A stretch of DNA of 64,000 nt from Bartonella ancashensis (GTDB lineage: Bacteria; Pseudomonadota; Alphaproteobacteria; Rhizobiales; Rhizobiaceae), in NCBI RefSeq assembly GCF_001281405.1, contig NZ_CP010401.1, positions 1,403,696-1,467,695 on the forward strand, read 5' to 3'. This document shows, in pieces, positions 33,432 through 43,813 of the stretch. The translations under genes were made by a program, and so were the position numbers. Positions within the stretch are counted from its first letter, which is position 1, and every line of letters starts with the position of its first letter. A model generated the notes under the pieces. It was not told where the DNA came from and made no database searches. It saw only the letters and a program-made list of their open reading frames with translations.

Positions 33432-34808
33432 ATGACTAAAATTGAAACACCATTCGACTCCGCAATATTTTCTCCAGAGAAGCTTGCCGAAGAACTAAAA
33501 AATCGGCATTTCGCCGACTCCATTGATATAATCAACGGTCTTGACATAATGGAGCGTGTGGCTACTCTTAATTTTCTACCGCTTGATTATACTATTGAAC
33601 TTTTCAATAAACCGGAGCTTGAACAATCAGCAGCTATTCTTGAACTCTTACCTATTAATCGTTCTGTCGAGATTCTTGACGGTATGTCCGCAGATGCGGC
33701 AACAGACCTTTTCCAAGAAATGAGTGAAGAAACTCGAACACAACTTTATGCCTTACTAAACCCCTTAACACGAACTGAACTAAAAAAACTAACTAGCTAT
33801 CCAGATCATACAGCTGGTGCTTTAATGACAACAGAATTCATAGCTGTTCCAGCGGACTGGACTGTACAAAAAACTCTGGATCATATTCGTGATGTTGAAC
33901 AAACACGCGAAACAGTTTACACAAGCTATGTTGTTGATCCTGCAACAGGCTCTCTTATAAAAGCTGTCTCACTTCGTAGTCTCATTCTTGCTTCACCTAG
34001 TGATAAAATTCTTAACGTCTCTACACATGATGAACCAATTACAATATCACCGCTTACAGACCATGAAGATGTTGCTCGCCTTTTTAGACGCCACGATCTT
34101 CTTTCCGTACCAGTTGTTGATGATAGCAACCACGTCATTGGTATTGTAACAGTTGATGATGTTCTTGACACAATAGTCGATGAAATGAGCGAGGATACAC
34201 ATAAATTCGGAGGATTAGAAGCCCTTGATAAACCCTACATGCAAGTAGGATTTCTTGGCATGATGAAAAAACGTGGTGGCTGGCTTGCACTTCTTTTCAT
34301 GGGTGAAATGTTAACAGCTAGCGCTATGCAACATTTTGAAGATGAACTCGAAAAAGCACTCGTTCTTACACTATTTATTCCTCTCATTATGAGCTCAGGA
34401 GGAAACTCAGGATCACAAGCCACATCAATCATCATTCGTGCATTGGCTTTACGTGAACTCACACTGAAAAACTGGTGGAAAGTTATCATCCGTGAAATTC
34501 CAGCCGGGATAACTCTTGGTCTTTTGCTCGGAAGCATTGGAATAGTGCGTATTATTACATGGCAACAACTTGGTATCTATGATTACGGTGAACATTGGAT
34601 GTTTGTCGCATTAACAGTGGGAACAGCATTAGTTGGAGTTGTTACATTTGGCTCTTTATCTGGCTCTATGCTTCCTTTTATCCTAAAGTCTTTTAAATTT
34701 GATCCAGCAAGCGCCTCAGCTCCTTTTGTTGCAACTTTAGTAGATGTTATGGGAATCATAATCTACTTTTCCATTGCTTCTCTCATCTTATCTGGAACTT
34801 TGCTTTAA
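33432..34808 (+). CDS. mgtE: Magnesium transporter MgtE
   Basis: MgtE is a Mg2+-gated magnesium channel. The ATG at 33432 follows a GGAAGGTG site and gives 458 residues; the frame is open 16 codons further upstream without support. An N-terminal superhelical domain (about 20-130) is followed by two CBS domains (about 140-260, TTEFIAVPADWTVQKTLDHI; VPVVDDSNHVIGIVTVDDV) and five membrane segments. The pore signature LIMSSGGNSGSQATS and the GSMLPFILK segment are intact. A strong stem-loop terminator follows. Confidence 0.94.
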   Translation: MTKIETPFDSAIFSPEKLAEELKNRHFADSIDIINGLDIMERVATLNFLPLDYTIELFNKPELEQSAAILELLPINRSVEILDGMSADAATDLFQEMSEETRTQLYALLNPLTRTELKKLTSYPDHTAGALMTTEFIAVPADWTVQKTLDHIRDVEQTRETVYTSYVVDPATGSLIKAVSLRSLILASPSDKILNVSTHDEPITISPLTDHEDVARLFRRHDLLSVPVVDDSNHVIGIVTVDDVLDTIVDEMSEDTHKFGGLEALDKPYMQVGFLGMMKKRGGWLALLFMGEMLTASAMQHFEDELEKALVLTLFIPLIMSSGGNSGSQATSIIIRALALRELTLKNWWKVIIREIPAGITLGLLLGSIGIVRIITWQQLGIYDYGEHWMFVALTVGTALVGVVTFGSLSGSMLPFILKSFKFDPASASAPFVATLVDVMGIIIYFSIASLILSGTLL

Positions 34809-34828
34809 TACTTTGACGTAAGATAAAC

Positions 34829-34882
34829 ACACGCAATTAACATCTCTCCTTTCCATGAGTGATTTATTGCGTGTTTTGTTTT
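34829..34882 (+). terminator. Intrinsic terminator after mgtE
   Basis: ACACGCAAT (34829-34837) pairs perfectly with ATTGCGTGT (34866-34874) across a 28-nt loop and is followed by TTTGTTTT. It starts 20 bp after the mgtE stop and insulates mgtE from typA. Confidence 0.6.
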
Positions 34883-35063
34883 AACAGCCGCACAAATTTG
34901 AATATCCTTTAAAAGACCTGAAAATTTTAAAAATACTTTCTATAAAAAAGTTCTTCCTCTTCCAAAATTGCAAAAAAGCTTGTAAAAGCCTCAGACCACA
35001 AGATAATGAAATATGAAAAATTTATCTCAAATGAAATTTTGTTGAACAAAAAGAAGAAAATTT

Positions 35064-36890
35064 ATGCAATTGCGAAATATCGCCATCATTGCCCACGTTG
35101 ATCACGGCAAAACAACGCTTGTGGACGGGCTTCTCAAACAATCTGGAAACTTCCGCGATAATCAGCGTACTAGCGAGCGGATGATGGATTCTAATGATAT
35201 TGAAAAAGAACGAGGTATTACAATATTAGCAAAGGCAACATCTGTTGTCTGGAAAGATACCCGAATTAACATCGTTGATACCCCTGGTCACGCTGACTTT
35301 GGTGGAGAGGTTGAACGCATTCTCAATATGGTAGATGGAGCAATTGTTCTTGTTGATGCAGCTGAAGGTCCTATGCCACAAACAAAATTTGTTGTTGGAA
35401 AAGCGCTAAAAGTAGGACTCCGTCCCATTGTTGTTATTAACAAAATTGATCGACCAGATGCACGTGCAGATGAAGTTATTAATGAGGTGTTTGATCTTTT
35501 TGCAGCTCTTGATGCAACTGATGAACAACTTGATTTACCTATACTTTACGGATCTGGTCGTGACGGATGGATGGCTGAAAATCCTGAAGGACCTAAAGAC
35601 CAAGGATTAAGCTCTTTATTTGATCTTATTGTCCGCCATGTTCCTTTACCTTCTGTGGCAGAGGGACCATTTCGCATGATAGGAACCATTCTTGAAGCAG
35701 ATCCATTTTTAGGTCGTGTTATTACAGGTAGAATTCATTCAGGGTCTATTAAGCCTAACCAAAATATTAAGGTTATTGGGCAAGATGGGAAACTTTTAGA
35801 AACTGGGCGGATTTCAAAAATTTTAGCATTCCGTGGACTGGAACGACAACCTATCGAAGAAGGTATTGCAGGTGATATTGTAGCAATTTCAGGTCTCCAA
35901 AAAGGAACTGTCGCTGATACTTTTTGTGACCCTTCAGTTCATGAGCCTCTCGTTGCCCAACCAGTTGATCCTCCTACTGTCACCATGAGCTTTTTGGTGA
36001 ATGATAGTCCTCTTGCTGGAACAGAAGGAGATAAAGTAACAAGTCGTGTCATCCGTGACCGCCTGCTAAAAGAAGCAGAAGGAAATGTAGCCCTAAAAAT
36101 TGAAGAATCTGCAGACAAAGACTCTTTTTACGTTTCAGGAAGAGGGGAGTTACAATTAGCTGTTCTCATTGAAAATATGCGTAGGGAAGGTTTTGAGTTA
36201 AGTGTTTCACGCCCACGTGTTGTCATGAAAAAAAATGAAGATGGGATAACATTAGAACCAATAGAAGAAGTTTTAATCGATGTCGATGAAGAATATTCTG
36301 GAACCGTTGTACAAAAAATGTCACAACGCAAAGGAGAAATGATTGAACTGCGTCCCTCTGGCGGTAACCGCGTGCGCCTTGTCTTTTATGCACCAACTCG
36401 GGGGCTTATCGGTTATCAATCAGAATTATTAACTGATACACGCGGTACAGCCATTATGAATCGTCTGTTCCACGCTTACGAGCCTTATAAAGGAGAAATT
36501 GATGGTCGTATTAATGGCGTTATGATCTCAAATGATAGTGGAGAAGCTGTTGCTTACGCACTTTTTAATCTTGAAGATCGTGGGCCTATGATTATCAATG
36601 CTGGTGTTAAAGTTTATCAAGGAATGATTATCGGCATACATTCGCGTAACAATGATTTAGAGGTGAATGTTTTAAAAGGAAAAAAATTAACTAACATGCG
36701 AGCTGCTGGAAAAGACGAAGCTGTTAAGTTAACACCTCCCATTAAAATGACGTTGGAGCGCGCACTTTCTTGGATACAGGATGATGAACTTGTGGAGGTA
36801 ACTCCTAAAAATATCCGTCTACGCAAACTTTATTTAGACCCTAATGAACGTAAACGTTTTGAAAAAGCACGTTCATCAACTCTTAATTAA
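35064..36890 (+). CDS. typA: Ribosome-associated GTPase TypA/BipA
   Basis: TypA is a translational GTPase related to EF-G and LepA that acts on ribosome assembly and stress translation. The 608-residue protein shows G1 [10 protein letters not shown], switch I with RGITI, G3 [10 protein letters not shown] and G4 NKIDRPDA, followed by domain II, EF-G-like domains and the BipA-specific C-terminal domain ([14 protein letters not shown]). Start and length are normal. ppa follows after 36 bp and may share its transcript. Confidence 0.96.
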   Translation: MQLRNIAIIAHVDHGKTTLVDGLLKQSGNFRDNQRTSERMMDSNDIEKERGITILAKATSVVWKDTRINIVDTPGHADFGGEVERILNMVDGAIVLVDAAEGPMPQTKFVVGKALKVGLRPIVVINKIDRPDARADEVINEVFDLFAALDATDEQLDLPILYGSGRDGWMAENPEGPKDQGLSSLFDLIVRHVPLPSVAEGPFRMIGTILEADPFLGRVITGRIHSGSIKPNQNIKVIGQDGKLLETGRISKILAFRGLERQPIEEGIAGDIVAISGLQKGTVADTFCDPSVHEPLVAQPVDPPTVTMSFLVNDSPLAGTEGDKVTSRVIRDRLLKEAEGNVALKIEESADKDSFYVSGRGELQLAVLIENMRREGFELSVSRPRVVMKKNEDGITLEPIEEVLIDVDEEYSGTVVQKMSQRKGEMIELRPSGGNRVRLVFYAPTRGLIGYQSELLTDTRGTAIMNRLFHAYEPYKGEIDGRINGVMISNDSGEAVAYALFNLEDRGPMIINAGVKVYQGMIIGIHSRNNDLEVNVLKGKKLTNMRAAGKDEAVKLTPPIKMTLERALSWIQDDELVEVTPKNIRLRKLYLDPNERKRFEKARSSTLN

Positions 36891-36926
36891 ATACACTCTT
36901 AATTCTTCTTTAAAAAGGATATTAAC

Positions 36927-37469
36927 ATGAATATCAAAGAGATTCCTATTGGTAATAATCCACCAAATGATGTCAATGTCATTATAGAAGTGCCTGTTGA
37001 TAGCCAACCTATAAAATATGAAATGGATAAAAAATCAGGATTATTATTTGTTGATCGCTTTCTTTACACACCAATGGTCTACCCTGGTAACTATGGCTTC
37101 ATTCCACACACACTCTCCGAGGATAACGATCCTATCGATGTTCTTATCTGTAATACCCGTCCACTTCTTCCAGGTTGTGTTATAAATGTTTGCCCAATTG
37201 GTGCCCTCATGATGGAAGACGATGGAGGAAAAGATGAAAAGATTATTGCCGTACCAACCCATAAATTAACGCAACAGTATGTTAACATTCATAATTATAC
37301 GGACCTTCCAGATATTACGTTGAAGAAAATTGAACACTTTTTTGAACATTATAAGGATCTTGAACCTGGAAAATGGGCAAAAATTGAAGGTTGGCGTGAT
37401 AAGGATTTTGCGTGTAACTTAATTAAGAAAGCAATTGAACGCTGTAACAACGATCTTTCAAAAAATTAA
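36927..37469 (+). CDS. ppa: Inorganic pyrophosphatase
   Basis: This family I soluble pyrophosphatase hydrolyses PPi released by biosynthesis. The 180-residue protein has the catalytic signature [10 protein letters not shown] (three metal-binding aspartates in D-x-D-P-x-D), preceded by [12 protein letters not shown] and followed by [27 protein letters not shown] lies upstream of the ATG. Length is typical for bacteria. It is convergent with the DUF167 gene 27 bp away. Confidence 0.96.
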   Translation: MNIKEIPIGNNPPNDVNVIIEVPVDSQPIKYEMDKKSGLLFVDRFLYTPMVYPGNYGFIPHTLSEDNDPIDVLICNTRPLLPGCVINVCPIGALMMEDDGGKDEKIIAVPTHKLTQQYVNIHNYTDLPDITLKKIEHFFEHYKDLEPGKWAKIEGWRDKDFACNLIKKAIERCNNDLSKN

Positions 37470-37496
37470 ATTCATTTCAGTAGAATTTTGATTCTA

Positions 37497-37820
37497 TCAT
37501 TTTTGTGCAGATGAATAAATACTTAAATGTTGCAATATCATTTCCAATTTCTCCAATTTTCCTGAAAAATGAACTTGTTTATAACGTGATGTTGCGCCAT
37601 TTTTAAGAGTAATGAAAAGGGGAGGGATTCCCCATAATTTTGCTAAAAATTTAATTAATTCTCTGTTTGCTCGACCGTTCTCAGGAACAGAGCAAACGCG
37701 CACAACCAAATGCTGCTTTCCATCGTTCCTGTCTTCAATCCCAACTATGCCATTCGCTGAAGATTTCGGTACTAAGCGTACAAATAAAAGCAAGCCAGAA
37801 GCGTCAACTCGATAAAACAC
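37497..37820 (-). CDS. DUF167 (YggU family) protein
   Basis: The 107-residue protein is of the small YggU/DUF167 fold. Recognisable parts are VRLVPKSSANGIVGIE, HLVVRVCSVPENGRANRELI and KLWGIPPLFITLKNGATSRYK. The biochemical function of the family is unknown. It lies 29 bp downstream of the YggT-like gene on the same strand; YggT-YggU adjacency is widespread in Proteobacteria and supports both calls. It converges with ppa. Confidence 0.88.
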   Translation of the reverse strand: MFYRVDASGLLLFVRLVPKSSANGIVGIEDRNDGKQHLVVRVCSVPENGRANRELIKFLAKLWGIPPLFITLKNGATSRYKQVHFSGKLEKLEMILQHLSIYSSAQK

Positions 37821-37849
37821 CTTTATCTGCCTAAAATATCAATCTTCAC

Positions 37850-38143
37850 TTAAAAAAACATACCTGCGTAAGCACGCCACATAAAGATACGTACAAAATA
37901 AATAGCCATAAAGACAACAATAGGTGAGACATCAAGCGCTCCAAAACTTGGTAAGAAAGCCCGAACGCGATCTAAAACTGGTTCTGTAATCTGGTAGAGA
38001 AAATCTCTCATCGCCACAACTAATGGATTGCGCGCATTAATGATATCAAATGCACAAAGCCAATAAAAAACAGCATTCGCTATCAAAAGAACAATATATA
38101 AACTAAGCGCAAAGTCAGCCACACAAAGAAATGCATAAACCAC
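37850..38143 (-). CDS. YggT family integral membrane protein
   Basis: The 97-residue protein has two hydrophobic segments separated by the family loop NARNPLVVAMRDFLYQITEPVLDRVRAFLP, of which NPLVVAMRDFLYQITEP is diagnostic. The YggT family is implicated in osmotic tolerance and cell-envelope or FtsZ-related functions in some bacteria, without a settled mechanism. It is directly upstream of the DUF167 gene. Confidence 0.88.
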   Translation of the reverse strand: MVYAFLCVADFALSLYIVLLIANAVFYWLCAFDIINARNPLVVAMRDFLYQITEPVLDRVRAFLPSFGALDVSPIVVFMAIYFVRIFMWRAYAGMFF

Positions 38144-38339
38144 TTCTCGTTTCCTTTATCAGTAACAAAGGAAAACATGACACAAAATCCTCGGTCCATC
38201 TAGAAAATCCCACACTTTCCTCTAAACTAAAAACGAAGAATCTTAATAAACAAAAAAGAAAGAGTAGATAGCCCCCCTCATTTAACCAATTCAGCTATCT
38301 TATTATTCACAGCAAAAACCGCTTTCACCCTATCTGATC

Positions 38340-38900
38340 TTACTTCTGCAAGGACGTTAAACGATTAAGAGCATCGCTAAAACCGTCTAATTGAACAAAT
38401 AAAGTATCCAAATTAGGCTCACCTGGAGCAGCAACTGTCATAGCCAATTTCAACTGCTTACCTGAACGTAAAGATGACACAAAATTCTTATCAAAGGCGA
38501 CTGGGACAACACAACCCGCTGGAACACAGGTTCTAATGTTAGTCTCTATAACAGACTTTGAATCATCTACATGCAGACGAATAGGTTTGGAAACCAATAC
38601 ACCAAAAGGTACTGTTAAATTCCCAGATACACCATTCGCATCAAGAATGATATTCATAGCTAACACCACACGATCTTGGTCATTAACCTCTTGACGAAGC
38701 ATTATGCAAACTCTTTTGCCTTCTTGCACACCACAATTAACGCTCCATAAACCATAAGTTTCAGTTAATGAAGACGCACCATTAGGAAGAACATTTGTAG
38801 AGGGTTTTACCGCCACCGGTAATTTTGAGTTCTGAGCAAATACAACAGAAGAAATACTCAAAAAAGCAGGAATTATAAAGAAATTTAATAATTTTTTCAT
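38340..38900 (-). CDS. ialB: Invasion-associated locus protein B (IalB)
   Basis: The 186-residue protein has a signal peptide (MKKLLNFFIIPAFLSISSVVFA) and the IalB domain: WSVNCGVQEGKRVCIMLRQE, then VPFGVLVSKPIRLHVDDSK, TCVPAGCVVPVAFD and QLDGFSDALNRL. Paired cysteines suggest disulphides in the periplasm or outer membrane. In Bartonella bacilliformis IalB promotes erythrocyte invasion. The locus order ctpA-ialA-ialB is preserved here, with about 110 bp between ialA and ialB. Two further IalB-like sequences occur in this window beside the adhesin genes. Confidence 0.93.
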   Translation of the reverse strand: MKKLLNFFIIPAFLSISSVVFAQNSKLPVAVKPSTNVLPNGASSLTETYGLWSVNCGVQEGKRVCIMLRQEVNDQDRVVLAMNIILDANGVSGNLTVPFGVLVSKPIRLHVDDSKSVIETNIRTCVPAGCVVPVAFDKNFVSSLRSGKQLKLAMTVAAPGEPNLDTLFVQLDGFSDALNRLTSLQK

Positions 38901-39007
38901 TTTACATCTAGTTCCTCAAATAAAATAGAATCATCTCTATTGTTCATGATATCCTCCTTATGATACTAAAAGACCGCAGTAAAAAACAATGCTTTATAAT
39001 TGCAAAC

Positions 39008-39529
39008 TCATAAATATTGAATACTATTTCGGAATTCGTTAACGACTCTTTTATACACATGTCTCTTAAAAAAGACAACCATTGAAGGAACCTTTTCTAG
39101 ATCAACCCATCTCCATTGATCAAATTCTACTTTGTCATCGTCTTGTAGCGAATTAAGAGAAATTTCAGAAGGATCACCCATGAAGTAGAAAGCAAACCAT
39201 TTTTGTGTTTGTCCACGATATTGGCTTCCAAATATACGCCTGGTGATATTTTCAGGAAAATCATACGAAAACCAACTCTCTGCCTCTTTAAGAAGTTTTA
39301 TAGATTTCATACCTGTTTCCTCATAAAGCTCACGGTATGCTGCATCTAAAGGCTTTTCTCCCTTGTCAATGCCACCTTGAGGAAGTTGCCAAAGCTCGAA
39401 TGTACTAGTATACACATGAGAAGACTTCACTAAACGGCGCCCAACCCAAACTTTCCACTCATCATTAAACACAAGCATTCCAACCCCTTTTCGATATGGA
39501 AGATCTCCAAAATCGATAGTTACATCCAT
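39008..39529 (-). CDS. ialA: IalA / RppH Nudix (di)nucleoside polyphosphate and RNA 5'-pyrophosphohydrolase
   Basis: The 173-residue protein (ATG at 39529 with an AGGAAAG site upstream; the frame opens 18 codons earlier) has the complete Nudix box GGIDKGEKPLDAAYRELYEE followed by TG, preceded by the RppH-type start YRKGVGMLVFNDEWKVWVGR. Known activities of IalA/RppH are Ap4A hydrolysis and removal of mRNA 5' pyrophosphate. In B. bacilliformis it is needed with IalB for erythrocyte invasion. It lies 59 bp after ctpA on the same strand and probably shares its transcript. Confidence 0.94.
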   Translation of the reverse strand: MDVTIDFGDLPYRKGVGMLVFNDEWKVWVGRRLVKSSHVYTSTFELWQLPQGGIDKGEKPLDAAYRELYEETGMKSIKLLKEAESWFSYDFPENITRRIFGSQYRGQTQKWFAFYFMGDPSEISLNSLQDDDKVEFDQWRWVDLEKVPSMVVFFKRHVYKRVVNEFRNSIQYL

Positions 39530-39588
39530 GACCGTATCTTTCCTAAAGCACCCGCTCACGTTAAAAGCGAAAGTTGTGTACACATATT

Positions 39589-40898
39589 TTACTGTAAAAT
39601 ATCTTTGTGAGGATCTGGTGGAAACGCCGTATGAAAAAATTCACCCCGCAAAAGCTTATAAGCCTCATTTAACTGAACATCATCTTTGGGATCTTTCGGG
39701 ACAAAAGCGACCGAACCAGATCCTTTATCACTTTCTTCTTTGCCCTTAATATGCCCCTTTAATTCAGATTCCCCGAGAGTCATATCATAACCTTTGTATT
39801 TTTCAGGCAACGGCTGCTCTACGATAATATCCGGTGTAATGCCAATTCCCTGAATAGATGTGCCAGATGGTGTGTAATAGAGAGCTGTGGTTAAGCGTAG
39901 AGCACCATCCTCACCTAACGGAATAATTACTTGAACAGATCCTTTACCAAAAGATTGAGTTCCTAAAATTGTAGCACGACGGTGATCTTGCAAAGCACCT
40001 GCCACAATCTCAGAAGCGCTTGCTGAACCACCATTAACAAGCACAATGATAGGTTTTCCGTGAGTCAAATCCCCTTGTTGAGCATCAAATCTCATCACAT
40101 CATCCTTTTTACGACCACGAGTCGAAACAATTTCCCCTTTATCAAGAAAAGCATCCGTGACGGCAACAGCCTGATCCAAGAGACCACCAGGATTGAGTCG
40201 TAAATCAAGAACGTACCCTTTTAACTTATCTGCGGGAATATGAAATTGAATATCCTTAATGGCATCCCGAAGATCTGAAAAAGTCTTTTCAGTAAATTGG
40301 ATAAGCCTTAAATAACCTATATCACCCTCAATACGATATTTAACTGCCTTTACTTTTATAACATCACGAACTACCTTAACATCAAACGATTTCTCAGAAC
40401 CAGAACGAATAATCGTCAACGTAATGGATGTTCCAGCAGGACCTCGCATTTGATCAACCGCCTCATTCAAGGTTTGACCACTGACCTGTTTTCCATCAAT
40501 TTTTGAAATAAGATCTCCTGCTAAAATACCTGCTCTTTCAGCAGGTGTATCATCCATCGGAGCAACAACCTTAACCAAATTATTCTCCATGGTTACTTCG
40601 ATACCAAGGCCTCCAAATTCTCCTTTCGTTGAATCCTGCATATCTTTAGCTTTCGCAGCATCCATATAAGATGAATGTGGATCAAGTGATGAAAGCATGC
40701 CATTAATAGCACTTTCAATAAGCTTTTGATCATCTGGGACCGTAACATATTGTGCGCGTACCCGCTCAAAAATATCACCAAATATGGCCAGCTTCTTATA
40801 AGTATTTCCTTCATTATTAGCAGCTATAGGCTGTACCATAACCATCAAACCAGCGCTGAAAAACACCCCAGCGACAAAAAAACAACTTTACGAATCAT
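39589..40898 (-). CDS. ctpA: Carboxy-terminal processing protease CtpA, signal peptide frameshifted at a T7 run
   Basis: The open frame from about 40866 encodes a full S41 protease: PDZ domain (FGGLGIEVTMENNLVKVVAP) and the catalytic Ser-Lys dyad in GGSASASEIVAG and QSFGKGSVQ. The true start appears to be the ATG at 40898 with an AAGGAAC site, overlapping the envC end. That frame begins MIRKVVF and hits a stop after 17 codons. Inserting one T in the T7 run (40876-40882) would join it to the long frame as MIRKVVFFVAGVFFSAG, a proper signal peptide. As written, only an internal GTG at 40866 can start the long frame, giving a poor export signal. ctpA upstream of ialA-ialB is the known Bartonella order. 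Confidence 0.88.
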
Positions 40899-42150
40899 TT
40901 TTGTTCCTTTTCGATCTTTCGGTACGCCACCAAGGAGTTGGATTCACAGGTTTTCCATCCTTTCTAAATTCAATGTAAAGCATCGGAGAATTTTTTCCTA
41001 CATCTAATGCAAGGGTACTCGCAACAAACCGCGTCCCCATCATACCAATAGGTTCACCCGAAAGCACAAACTGCCCCTGTTTTACACCCGTTCTAGCCAT
41101 CCCCACAAAGACAATATGATAACCACTTCCAACATCAAGAATGACTAGCTGTCCATATGAACGAAATAACCCAGAAAAAACAACAAGAGCATTAACAGGA
41201 GATAAAACCACAGCAGCCGCTTCTGTTTCAATGATTTCACCAAAACGGGTAGCGTATGAACCATTTTTAAATTGCTGGATTTTTTTTCCTGCAACAGGCG
41301 AAAGCAAGGCCCCTTTTTGATTTTCAAAATCAAGGTTTCTCAATAGTTGCAGATTCTCTTGCATCTGTACAGACAAATCAGAACTTACCTGTGACTGATG
41401 ATTAAGCTCTAGAATTAACTCTTCTAAAGATTGGCTTTTTTCGGCAAGACGAACATTCCTCTGCTGTTGTTCCGTAAGCTCCTTCTCTGATATTTTTTGT
41501 AATTTTGCTTTTTCATCTAGTAACAGTTCCAAATGTTTTCGTTGCTCAACTTGCTTTTTTATTTCAAGTGCTAACGCTGTACGTTCTTTGGTAATTGACC
41601 GCGCTAAATCATTTAACTCTCGGAGCCTTTTTGTCAAATCTTGTATTTTTTCTTGCATCTGAGGAATGACATTCTCTAGCAAAACAGAGCTCCGAATGGA
41701 AGCTAATACATCTTCAGGACGTGCTATAATAGCAGGAGGAAGATCTAACCCTATTCGTTCTAAAATAGAGAGTACTTCTACAAACTCATCTCGATGATCT
41801 TTTAATTTTTGATGAGACTGCGTTTGCTGTTGTACAAGTTTCTTAAGTTTTTTCTCCGTTTCAGCCACACTGGCTACAGCATCACGTTCTGCTTTAGCAA
41901 CCTTTATAAGTTCATTAGTCAAAATATGTTTGTCTTTCTTTAAATCATCAACTTTTTTAGTTAACCGCAAGATTTGCTCACGCGATAGGGAAATATCACG
42001 ATAGACTTCTTCCAAAGTTTCATGTGTTACCTCAACGCTGTATATATCCCTAACATCCAAGAAAGACAAAAAACACACTATGCTCAACATCATAAACATT
42101 GTGCATTTTCTATATAAAAAACAGATCCCTTTATAAGGAAATAAATTCAT
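40888..42150 (-). CDS. envC: EnvC-like murein hydrolase activator (coiled coil plus M23/LytM domain)
   Basis: The 420-residue protein has an N-terminal hydrophobic segment (MFMMLSIVCFLSFLD) and a long coiled coil over about residues 40-270. The C-terminal LytM fold shows NGSYATRFGEIIETEAAA, SPVNALVVFSG and IVFVGMARTGVKQGQFVLSG. Typical M23 zinc ligands are not preserved, as in EnvC, so it probably activates amidases rather than cutting murein itself. Its stop overlaps the ctpA start by 11 bp. It follows rlmH by 78 bp in the conserved obg-proB-proA-nadD cluster. Confidence 0.88.
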   Translation of the reverse strand: MNLFPYKGICFLYRKCTMFMMLSIVCFLSFLDVRDIYSVEVTHETLEEVYRDISLSREQILRLTKKVDDLKKDKHILTNELIKVAKAERDAVASVAETEKKLKKLVQQQTQSHQKLKDHRDEFVEVLSILERIGLDLPPAIIARPEDVLASIRSSVLLENVIPQMQEKIQDLTKRLRELNDLARSITKERTALALEIKKQVEQRKHLELLLDEKAKLQKISEKELTEQQQRNVRLAEKSQSLEELILELNHQSQVSSDLSVQMQENLQLLRNLDFENQKGALLSPVAGKKIQQFKNGSYATRFGEIIETEAAAVVLSPVNALVVFSGLFRSYGQLVILDVGSGYHIVFVGMARTGVKQGQFVLSGEPIGMMGTRFVASTLALDVGKNSPMLYIEFRKDGKPVNPTPWWRTERSKRNKNDS

Positions 42151-42228
42151 CTACCTGACCGAAAACCTCATTGCAAAACAAAGCAAACCTTAGACGATAT
42201 CGCCTAAAACAATATTAATATATAAAAC

Positions 42229-42711
42229 TCAAAATCGATGATATGGGTGATTACTTAAAATCGTTACAGCGCGATATAACTGTTCTGTAAGTAGTATACG
42301 TGCAATTTGATGTGGCCACGTCATAAAACCAAAAGATAAAAGAAAATCCGCACGATCCCTAACTTTCTCGCTGTGCCCATCCGGACCTCCCAAAGCAATT
42401 ATCAAATCACGAACACCTTCCCCACGGTATAATGCTATTCTTTCAGCAAAAGAAACTGATGATATCGATTTTCCACGCTCATCACAGACAATTAATCGGC
42501 ATCTTTCCGGTAAAACTTCAAGCAATTTTTTTCCCTCTTCTTCCATACGTTGATGTGACGTCTGGGAACGACTTTCCGTTATTTCTTGCATTTTTCCGAA
42601 ATGAAGGCCCATAGTTTTAGCGCTTTTAGAAAAACGATCCAAGTAACGATGAACTAATTTTTGTTCAATTCCTTCCTTCATGCGACCAATAGCAAAAATA
42701 GAAATTTGCAC
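42229..42711 (-). CDS. rlmH: 23S rRNA pseudouridine-1915 N3-methyltransferase RlmH
   Basis: RlmH is a SPOUT methyltransferase acting on helix 69 of 23S rRNA. I start it at a GTG at 42711, eight bases after GGAG and one base after the rsfS stop, giving 160 residues beginning (V)QISIFAIGRMKEG; a TTG at 42726 overlaps the ribosome binding site. Family motifs are LIVCDERGKSISS, IALGGPDGHSE and the C-terminal LTEQLYRAVTILSNHPYHR with the SAM-binding knot. The rsfS-rlmH pairing is widespread. Confidence 0.93.
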   Translation of the reverse strand: MQISIFAIGRMKEGIEQKLVHRYLDRFSKSAKTMGLHFGKMQEITESRSQTSHQRMEEEGKKLLEVLPERCRLIVCDERGKSISSVSFAERIALYRGEGVRDLIIALGGPDGHSEKVRDRADFLLSFGFMTWPHQIARILLTEQLYRAVTILSNHPYHRF

Positions 42712-42712
42712 G

Positions 42713-43069
42713 TCAATTATCTCCAACTAAAATCGTCTGCATATTATCCAGATCTGGAGTAAGCCACATTTTTTCTAAATTATAAAATGCACGAATTTCT
42801 GGCCGAAAAAGGTGAATGATGATATTACCTGTATCAATCAGTACCCAATCTCCTCCTGAAAGCCCCTCTACTCGTGCTGTGCCATATCCGTTTTCTTTCC
42901 AAATACTCAACAAATGACCAGCAACAGCTAACACATGACGATGCGAATGCGCTGAAGCAATAATAACGTGATCGGCTAAAAACGACTCTCCTTGAAGATC
43001 AATGGAAACAATATCTTCTGCCTTCATATCTTCTAAGTTCTTAAGTATAATTTTAAGATTATCAATCAC
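42713..43069 (-). CDS. rsfS: Ribosomal silencing factor RsfS (Iojap/YbeB)
   Basis: RsfS binds ribosomal protein uL14 and blocks subunit joining under starvation. The core KAEDIVSIDLQGESFLADHV, SGGDWVLIDTGNIIIHLFRP and EIRAFYNLEKMW are characteristic. I place the start at a GTG at 43069 (118 residues) because an AAAGGA site lies about 12 bp upstream and homologues begin there. The frame is open 30 codons further upstream to an ATG at 43159, which would add an atypical basic-aromatic extension. It sits between nadD and rlmH. Confidence 0.9.
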   Translation of the reverse strand: MIDNLKIILKNLEDMKAEDIVSIDLQGESFLADHVIIASAHSHRHVLAVAGHLLSIWKENGYGTARVEGLSGGDWVLIDTGNIIIHLFRPEIRAFYNLEKMWLTPDLDNMQTILVGDN

Positions 43070-43189
43070 AGAAAAAAATTTCCTTTCTACTAAATAAAAA
43101 AAGAATCTATTATCATATTTTTTCCAAGTATTTTCTAAATAAGTTCCTCTTCTTATCATACCTAATAGCGAACTCTTCTCATAAGAATT

Positions 43190-43813
43190 TTAAGAAAAAT
43201 TATCCGTCTTTAAACGCAACTTCGTCGAAGACAGAAAAGATAAAGGCCCATGCAAATAAATCCAAGCTGGTGGAGCCATAGAAGGTAATAAAATACTTTT
43301 TCTTTCATCTAAACGACAATATCGATAAATTTGTGCCATTGGAGAAGCAAGTGCTGACATGCGCGCAAAAGGACGATCAATCACTGCAATTGGAAGCATC
43401 CAAACAATATCTCGCCATCTATGCCAGTGATGAATTGTCGCTAAACTATCTGCTCCCATAACCCATACGAAAGAGATCCCCTTATAACGTAAATGAAGAT
43501 AAGAGATCGTTTCTATTGATAATGTACTGCCTATCGCATGTTCAAAACTAGTAACACGAATCTTTGGGTGATGTGTTAATTCAGCACTTAGCCGTACCCT
43601 TTCATGCAATGGAAGTAGCTGTGTAGAATCTTTGAGGGGATTTCCCGGAGTTACCATCCACCATAACTGATCAAGACGTAAACGACGAATTGCTGTCTTT
43701 GCTACAAGAAGGTGTCCCATATGTGGTGGATTGAATGAACCACCAAAAAGGCCAACAATATTTGACCTCTCAACATGCGGTACACGATCTTCCCATAGAA
43801 AAAACTTCTTCAA
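43190..43813 (-). CDS. nadD: Nicotinate-nucleotide adenylyltransferase NadD
   Basis: NadD adenylylates nicotinate mononucleotide in NAD synthesis. The 207-residue protein has the nucleotidyltransferase motif [14 protein letters not shown] and the C-terminal ISSTxxR-like element [11 protein letters not shown]. There is no in-frame ATG near the N-terminus: the frame opens with TTG at 43813, which overlaps the proA stop (TTGA), suggesting a coupled TTG start. The [17 protein letters not shown] segment is typical. Length is normal. Confidence 0.93.
   Translation of the reverse strand: MKKFFLWEDRVPHVERSNIVGLFGGSFNPPHMGHLLVAKTAIRRLRLDQLWWMVTPGNPLKDSTQLLPLHERVRLSAELTHHPKIRVTSFEHAIGSTLSIETISYLHLRYKGISFVWVMGADSLATIHHWHRWRDIVWMLPIAVIDRPFARMSALASPMAQIYRYCRLDERKSILLPSMAPPAWIYLHGPLSFLSSTKLRLKTDNFS

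Noticed and set aside
43070..43159. 30-codon N-terminal extension of RsfS
   Set aside because: Atypical for the family, and an internal GTG with an AAAGGA site matches the usual start.
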